Below are positions 58,101 through 64,000 of a stretch of DNA of 64,000 nt, piece by piece (the stretch's first letter is position 1; every line of letters starts with the position of its first letter). Origin of the DNA: Cloeon dipterum. Its lineage: Eukaryota; Arthropoda; Insecta; Ephemeroptera; Baetidae. The notes under the pieces are model-generated. The model searched no databases. It was not told where the DNA came from and saw nothing but the letters and a program-made list of their open reading frames with translations. Made by a program: the position numbers and the translations under genes. The stretch spans positions 25,103,883 through 25,167,882 of the forward strand of contig NC_088789.1 in assembly GCF_949628265.1 (NCBI RefSeq), read 5' to 3'.

Positions 58101-58880
58101 GGTACATAAATTTTTCCTGATAAATTGATTACTAAAACACCCCTATTTGACGTCAACAACATAAAAATCCGAAAATAAATTAAAAAATTCAGACGATATC
58201 AAATAATCTCCTGGAAATACCCAGTGTTGACTTGTTATAACTCCATCATTGTTTGTAAATTGTTTATCAAATATTGGGGAATTCGATTTAGAATGGAAAT
58301 ATATCTACTGATAAAAATTCCGTGACGCAAACCTTCATTCGCTGAGCAGTACAGGTCGTTGTTTTCCTCGTAGTCGTCGTGAGAAAAGGAATTTGAAGTA
58401 AATAAAGGCCTGTCGTTTTCGTCTCCCTTGTCGAACGCCGCTGTTTGAAAGCACGAGACCCAATCAAAGAGATCTGTCTCGCTGAGGGTGGCGAATTCTT
58501 GCGTGAACCCTCTTGCGAAGATCTACGAGGAATTAAATGTTCAAAATTACGAGGAAGCAAATTTTTTGTTCTTACTGTGAAGGTGAGGGATTGGTTTTTT
58601 AGCGGCGTAGGAGAGATTTTTATGCAGTTGTCGAGGGTGAGAAATTTGATTATGTTGTTTTTCCACGATTCTCCCTCCGTTTCGAAAATTTCCACCCTCT
58701 GCAGTCCATGTTTCGTTCCTTTGAAAAGCTTGCAATACCTCTTTTGCCAGGTTTTCTGCAAAATTGAGTATTTTTTTCAAGTTTTTCCTCCTAAAAATTT
58801 TCAAGTTTTACCTTCTTTAAAAGAGCCGAGATAAAGGGCACGAGCAAGAAACCTTCTTTGTAAGGCAGCTCCATGTCCAT
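52148..58880 (-). CDS. Dok: Docking protein (Dok-type PH-PTB adaptor)
   Basis: Six exons on the minus strand: 58880..58812, 58755..58576, 58522..58333, 57485..57115, 54955..54509, 52366..52148; 1476 nt, 491 aa. An N-terminal PH domain covers about residues 1-130 (EGFLLVP; TWQKRYCKLFKGTKHG; ETDLFDWVSCFQTAAF). An IRS-type PTB domain covers about residues 147-255 (VFTVQVMPTPASVRCNL; WPFMYIRRYGSKNG; FDAGRKCDSGEGSFQF). A long tail carries tyrosine sites and proline-rich stretches (NYDTL, AIYSQ, PPPPVPPAPKKPP, SVYAEVV). Dok proteins bind activated receptor tyrosine kinases through the PTB domain, sit at the membrane through PH, and recruit SH2 proteins through the tail. Introns 4 and 5 exceed 2 kb and hold TTAA-MITE copies and other insertions. 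It shares its upstream region with Srp72. Confidence 0.94.
55097..55535 (+). mobile_element. TTAA-MITE copy 3 (439 bp)
   Basis: Starts AGTTGAATGAAACTGGGC and ends CAGTATCATTCATCT, with TTAA at 55093-55096 and 55536-55539. It is in Dok intron 4, opposite in sense to the gene. Slightly more diverged than copies 1 and 2. Confidence 0.8.
55590..55855 (-). mobile_element. Partial TTAA-MITE relative, inverted
   Basis: Read on the minus strand it starts AGTGGATTGATACAGGGTGA and follows the order of the partial copy at 39708. It defines a second subfamily (GATYGATACAGGG in place of GAATGAYACTGGG). It lies 55 bp after copy 3. Confidence 0.55.
57612..58006. mobile_element. Fold-back MITE in Dok intron 3
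   Basis: The two halves are long imperfect inverted repeats: TTTGACGAAGT, TCGAATTAGGTAAAGTGGAT, ACCGCCAAAACAAT and GCGCATGCGTCAGA appear in the left half and, reverse-complemented, in the right. Arms are about 170 bp, loop about 50 bp. No coding capacity. Confidence 0.75.
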
Positions 58881-59599
58881 TTCTAGCTGTTCATCGCACG
58901 CCAAACGCAATTACTCTAGTTTTTATCAATTTTTCTCTTTTATTTCCTTGATAAATATGCGCGTAGACCACTACTTCTGGCCACCAACAGCGACGTTGCC
59001 GCTCTCCGCACTGCAAGGACACGGAAATACGAAAATTCCTGGCGATTAATTTTGCTTCGCGTGTGTTTCATCAGATTTAAATGACTCGATTGACAATTTT
59101 ACGAGGAGCCGTGAAAAAATCAGGCCGGATATCCAGCCGAGGGTCGGTTCGAAATGTGTGTTACCTGTTGTCGGCTAATTAATCAAAATCACAAGCACTA
59201 GGCACTTTTTAGCATCGCTATAAACACATTCCTCGCTTGTTTAGCGACTTTAGCGGCCTGTGCAGCTACTATGGAGACATCTGCTGGGGTCGACCGCCGA
59301 CAACCGCAACATTAATCAGGGAGGGCGTTAACATTAACAGTGACGCGCCATGCGCCTTGTTGTTGATTCGTTAAAATGATATTGTTTTTTCCATAAAATA
59401 CTTCAGTTTAAATTTAAATATGATGGTATATCAATAAATCTACTGCAAAATAAATTTAATACAGTTAAATAGTGAAAAATTCTTATTTAATTGAATCGCG
59501 TAGTTGGCACCACTGACAAGTTACGCCCCCATTTTTCGACACGCGTATTGTTTTGGGAGAACGACCAGGAGCAGACGGCAGACGGTCATTTTTGACAGG
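58881..59599. promoter_or_regulatory. Shared upstream region of Dok and Srp72
   Basis: 719 bp between divergent start codons. GC-richer near 59240-59350 and AT-rich near 59370-59490. I see no TATA box in a convincing place. The two promoters probably sit near 58950 and 59540. Confidence 0.45.
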
Positions 59600-62444
59600 A
59601 TGGCTGGTGCGAATAAAAACGTGTCTTTAAGTGGGCTTTACGCCGATCTCAATAAACACGGCGCCAATGGCGACTACGATCGAGCCCTCAAAGTCTGCAA
59701 TCGACGTAAGCCATTAAAACCTTGGCGTTTTCTTTCAGTGTATTGACCTGTTTTTGTCATCGTTGTAGTTTTGCACGAATTTCCCGACGAAGAAAAGGCG
59801 TTCCAATGCAAACTGGTGTGCCTCATCCAAACCTCAAAGTTCCAAGAAGCAATTCAGGCCCTGGGAAAGAGCCAGAAATTTTCTGGGTAAATTTTATATC
59901 ACATAAATAATTTTCTTGTACTAAGTTATTCATTTATTTGTTTACTTCAACAGAGAGTTTGCCTTTGAGAAGGCTTACTGCCAGTATCGGCTGAATCAAC
60001 CGAAAGAGGCCCTCGACACCATCGACTCTGCCGGCTCTCTTGACCAAAAGCTGAAAGAATTAAAAGCCCAAGTGCTGTACCGCCTTGAAGAGTATGCTTG
60101 TAAATTTTAATCTAAAATTTTCTCTGATAAACGGTTTTTTAGTTACGAAGCCTGCTTTGATGTCTATCGCGACTTAATCAAAACAAATGCGGATGATTTC
60201 GAGGACGAGCGAGAAACCAATCTGGCCGCAGTGGTTGCTAATCTGAGCATTGAAGGAACTGTCAGTTTATTTAAAATGTTACCAGAGTGCAAATAATGTT
60301 ATTAAAATTTAAATTGTATAGAAGCGGGATTTGCCTACTCTGAGGGAGTCTACTTACGAGCTGCTTTACAACTCGGCCTGTCGGCTCTTGGGAACAGGAC
60401 AGGTGCTAGAAGCTGAAAAGAAACTGAAGCAGTCGGAGAAGATGTGCAGAGAGTCGCTGGAGGAGGAAGGCTCCACTGAGGAGGATATTGAGGATGAACT
60501 TAGCATTGTCAAGTATGCTCAAAAATTTAATAAACCTTAAACCTTTTTATTAAATCAATTTTTCTCTTTCCAGGGTGCAGCTAGCGTTTTGCCTGCACAA
60601 AATGGGCCGCGAGAAGGAGGCGCAGGTGATCTACAACCGAGCCCTGAAGCAGAAGCCGGACGACATCGCGCTGGTGGCCATCACAAGCAACAACCTGGCC
60701 GTATTGAACAGGGAAGGCAACCTGTTCGACAGCAAGAAGCGGCTGAAGAGCGCCACCGTGGACGGACTGGAGCACAAGCTGACACAGCGGCAGCGGCGCG
60801 CCATCGCCGTGAACCAGTGCCTACTGGCTGCGCTGACCGGCCAGGCGGAGCAGTGCGCTGCCATGTGCGACAAGGTGGCCAAGCAGTACGCATCCACTAA
60901 GGAGGAACTCGTGCTCGTCCGCGCCACTGCCCTCGCCAGGGACGGAAAGGTCGCCGACGCTGGAAAGCTGCTCAATGACGAGAGTAAGCAGGCGCCCAAA
61001 CGCAGACTTGAATTGCAGCTGGCCGCCGTTCAGATGCACCTGGCAGAGGTAAATTTGATTTTTTGATTTAATTTTTATTGAAAGCTGAAATTAATGAATG
61101 CAGAAATGATATCTGGTGCCATTTATTTAGATTTTGAAGCACTTTTGATGCGATTTAAAACATACTGAAATTATTTTTTCAAAGTTTTTCGTTTTTATTT
61201 TAAATTTAAGTTCATATTCTTTCCAGAAACCCCAGAATTATATTTTTATTTTAAGATATTTGTCACTCCCATAACAGAAAAACAGAATCATTGCTAAATT
61301 TGACATAATTTTTTATTTTATTTGTTTCCCTTCAGGGTGACACAAAAGCAGCTTGTGACATCCTGAAGAATATGGGTGACTCCACCTTCAGCCCTGGCAT
61401 CGTCAGCGCCTTGGTTACTCTATACCTGGCCAGCAGTGACAGAAAATCGGCTTCAACTGTCCTCAAGGACGCTGTTGAATGGTACAGGAAAAATAAGGTA
61501 AAATAATCTATCTCTGCTCTGGTCAAACCAACTTGTTCAATTTTTATTAAATTTTTAGACAGGATCGCAGTCCAGTTTGAGCATGTTGTGGAGAAAGGCT
61601 GCCGATTTCCACTTGCGCGGAGGAGAGCCGCAGGTGGCGGCCAGGAGTCTCGAGGAGCTGCTTAAAATCAACCCTTCAGACATGAAAACCCTGGCGCAGC
61701 TCGTCATTGCCTATGCTCAGGTAAGATTAATTTCAGTTGGTTTTTGCACGGTTTTGAAAATAGAGTATATTTTATACAGATAATCGAGAAACTCAGAATT
61801 TTTTTTACATGAAAATTTTATTTTTTACAAATCTTGTTGCAGTTTGACCCGAAAAAGGCGCAGGAGCTGAGCAAAAAGCTGCCGCCAGTGGGCGAGCTGG
61901 CTCAGGACACGGACATCGACGCCCTGGAGACCTCCAGCTGGGTCATGGGCACCAAGGTCATGAAGAAGGTCACCGCCAAGGTTGAAGCCAGTCCTATGAC
62001 TGGGTTAGTGCGGAAAATTTCTAAAATTCAGACAAAATTAAAACCAATACTGCTTCATTCAGGGAGAATTTGCTGAGGAAAAAGAGGAGGAAGCGTCCTG
62101 GAAAGCTGCCCAAGAACTACATCGCCGGGGCCACTCCTGACCCTGAGCGCTGGCTGCCGAGGTACGAAAGGTCTGGCTACAAGAAGAAGAAGGACCGACG
62201 CGTCAAGGAGCAGCTCAAGGGGTCGCAGGGCACAGCTTATGGAGCCAGCGAGCAGTTGTAAGGATTCAATATGGAGATGCGAATTTATAGATTTGAATTT
62301 TGAATTTTTCTCAACAGCGACATGTCTGCTCGAGTGCCTGTGGCCAAATCGTCGCCGCAGACCCCTGCCACTCCGGACCAAGGGCCCAGGTCGTACCAAA
62401 AGAAGCAGACGAAAAAGAAGAAGGGAAAGGGAGGAAAGTGGTGA
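59600..62444 (+). CDS. Srp72: Signal recognition particle 72 kDa subunit
   Basis: Eleven exons: 59600-59705, 59769-59886, 59954-60091, 60143-60260, 60322-60512, 60574-61048, 61336-61497, 61559-61720, 61843-62003, 62063-62257, 62318-62444; 1953 nt, 650 aa. The N-terminal two thirds form TPR-like helical repeats (ADLNKHGANGDYDRALKVCN; FEKAYCQYRL; VLYRLEEY; NNLAVLNREGNLFDSKKR). Near residues 545-585 is the 7S RNA-binding region with a basic run and the conserved PDPERWLP motif. The tail is low-complexity and lysine-rich, ending KKKKGKGGKW as in animal SRP72. SRP72 pairs with SRP68 on the 7S RNA of the signal recognition particle. Most introns are 50-65 bp. An ATTAAA signal lies at 62468-62473. 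Head-to-head with Dok, tail-to-tail with the R3HCC1L-like gene. Confidence 0.97.
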
Positions 62445-62986
62445 AAGGCTTATTGTGTGATTTTTGAATTAAACTTCTGTTATATAAATATTCAGTTGAA
62501 ATTTTTAATTAGTCAAACAATCCCAGCATGAAATTAAAGTTTTAGAGAAATGATTTATAATAATTTGTTTGCCTTCTTGGAAAAAAAATTAAATCAAGTA
62601 AAAATCCCAATTCTTCCAATCTAATTAAAAATTATTGATCAGATCTTCAGCCAGTTCACTATAATTCTGTACATTCATTTCAGAAAATATAAAAATTCCC
62701 TTCCCTCATCATTCAATAAAAAACAGAATTTAGAAAACTACCAATAACATTTTATTAATGTAGGTGGTACAAAAATTTGATTTTCAGCTGTATGAGAAAA
62801 TCAGGTATCATTTTACGTCATCAGGATAAAATTTACAAGGGGCGTTTCCATGAAACCCCTTCAAGCCAACATCAGCATTGCGTTTACACAGTAATTCACA
62901 ATTAAAACACATGATGTACTTTTCTGGAACTTGATTTCTCGCGACTAGCAGAAGGTGCAGACATGAGCCTCGCCTTGATTCACTCT
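62445..62986. other. 3' space between Srp72 and the R3HCC1L-like gene
   Basis: Contains the 3' UTRs of two convergent genes: ATTAAA on the plus strand at 62468-62473 and, for the minus-strand gene, TTTATT (AATAAA in its sense) near 62750. A small open frame at 62808-63011 on the minus strand is the 3' UTR and last exon read in another frame. Confidence 0.5.
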
Positions 62987-63715
62987 CTACTTTCCGAAGT
63001 TGCCCTCCCACGCATCCACGGTCTGCTTCTGGGCCAGTCTTCTTTTTTCTGTTGGCAGAAATTAACCAGTTATAGACTTAACATATTTTTTATATTAACC
63101 AACAATAATTTATAAATTAAACTGTTGAATGAAATTTGAACAAGCCTACCTCTCGCAGTTTTGAGCATAGCCTTCTCCTTGTCACGCTCCTCCTTGGTGG
63201 TGTTGCTGCGGACGCCAAGAGCGGAGTGAACGAGCCGCTTGGCCATGGCAGCGCACGTTTCGGGACGCGGTTTGTACGGCCTCATAAATTGCGGGCACTT
63301 CTTGGCCTTCATCCGCGTCTCCGCAATTGCTTGCGACAGCGGACGCACCTTCAGCAACGGGTGGTTAGTCGCGAGAACTCTTTCGGCTGAAAAGAAAATA
63401 TTTTATAAGTATTTTTTAATTAAAAAATTGCATTTTAGATCGAAAATTTGATTAATTTTGAAACTGACCAGTCTTAGTAGTGCCGAACACAGCCATGGCG
63501 TGGGTGTCGTCCACCCACTTAAGGTCAAAATCGGAGCTACCGACGGCGGGTGTAAGCACAGCAACCAGGTCGGGAGTTTTGAATGCGGCTGGAAAATCAT
63601 AGATCTCCAGCACGTGGCCGAACTCGCTGTCCCTCAGCTCCAGCCCGGATTCGATGTAGTTAGAGTATGTCGACGCTGGTTTGCTGATTTCCACTTTCCC
63701 AACAGTCTTCGTCAG
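62987..63715 (-). CDS. R3HCC1L: R3HCC1/R3HCC1L-family protein, C-terminal exons
   Basis: Three last exons on the minus strand: 63715..63469, 63386..63150, 63048..62987, in phase with GT-AG introns of 82 and 101 bp. The protein reads FGHVLEIYDFPAAFKTPDL, then FDLKWVDDTHAMAVFGT, then HPLLKVRPLSQAIAET, RPETCAAMAKRLVHSALGVR and finally WEGNFGK. This order (an RRM-like fold followed by the RPETxxxLARRLVxxALGVRS block and a WEG end) matches the C-terminus of vertebrate R3HCC1 and R3HCC1L. An R3H domain, if present, would be upstream, outside the window. The molecular role of the family is poorly known; RNA binding is inferred. Confidence 0.88.
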
Positions 63716-64000
63716 CTGAAGGAACGGAAAAAACTTTATTTTAGAGACACAGTTCAACTCGCTGTGAAAAGCAGCATGTAAGGTGAAAATTAAGGAATTT
63801 ATTTATTTTCCTTCAGAAATAAAAAATTATTTTGACAGAAAATACACCCTGGTCTCTTAATAGGAATTTTTTAGATTAATTAAATTAATTATAAAACTGT
63901 GTTTTTAAATTTATTTTGTATTTTTTAAGTTATTGTAATTATTGAATCCAAAAATGTCCACTTAAATTGATTCAAATTAGTTTAGGGTAAAATAAAGAAA
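63716..64000 (-). other. Intron of the R3HCC1L-like gene
   Basis: AT-rich sequence upstream of the exon at 63715. No further exon is evident before the window ends, so this is probably part of an intron. Confidence 0.5.

Noticed and set aside
1..64000. CRISPR arrays, bacterial operons, replication origins
   Set aside because: Introns and animal gene families show this is nuclear DNA. The repeats present are transposons and microsatellites, not spacer arrays.

Overview
The window is eukaryotic nuclear DNA, most likely from an arthropod (probably an insect). The genes carry GT-AG introns, many only 50-90 bp long. The proteins belong to conserved animal families, and the intergenic DNA is AT-rich and packed with transposable elements. 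I cannot name the species. All exon chains below were built by hand by translating across splice sites; each chain described as complete closes in frame from ATG to stop.

Layout. 1-4600: a head-to-head endolysosomal pair, Kxd1 (minus strand, running off the left edge) and Vps35 (plus strand, 11 exons, 795 aa), sharing a promoter of about 250 bp with a double CACGTG box. 4.9-13.4 kb: a transposon graveyard with a nested stack (dispersed repeat R1, broken by a hAT-type element, itself broken by a solo LTR and a LINE 3' end), an LTR with decayed reverse transcriptase, and a 771-bp hAT-type MITE. 13.8-16 kb: a small unrecognised two-membrane-helix gene (minus strand) and a partial copy of the mindin gene found at 41-48 kb. 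17.9-23.8 kb: remains of an LTR retrotransposon on the minus strand (long LTR, gag with two zinc knuckles, aspartic protease in the -1 frame). 24-31.5 kb: three copies of an unrecognised AT-hook protein family, two of them forming a large inverted repeat. 31.6-35.5 kb: an LTR of the same retroelement family, interrupted by a 2.3-kb fold-back element that is almost entirely inverted repeat.

37.4-40.5 kb holds a secreted serine-protease homologue (plus strand, 7 exons, 261 aa) whose catalytic His and Ser are replaced. 41.4-47.9 kb holds a mindin/spondin-2-like secreted matrix protein (minus strand, 6 exons, 386 aa). 52.1-58.9 kb holds Dok, an adaptor with PH and IRS-type PTB domains (minus strand, 6 exons, 491 aa). 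It is head-to-head with Srp72 (59.6-62.4 kb, plus strand, 11 exons, 650 aa), which converges on an R3HCC1L-like gene (minus strand) running off the right edge.

The genes are mostly unrelated housekeeping and signalling functions; only Kxd1/Vps35 share a clear theme (lysosome positioning and retromer). The most unusual material is the AT-hook ORF family and its position next to same-sense LTRs, the giant fold-back element with nuclear-receptor-type sites in both arms, the island of near-identity between the two mindin copies, and two nearly identical hAT-type MITEs 36 kb apart.
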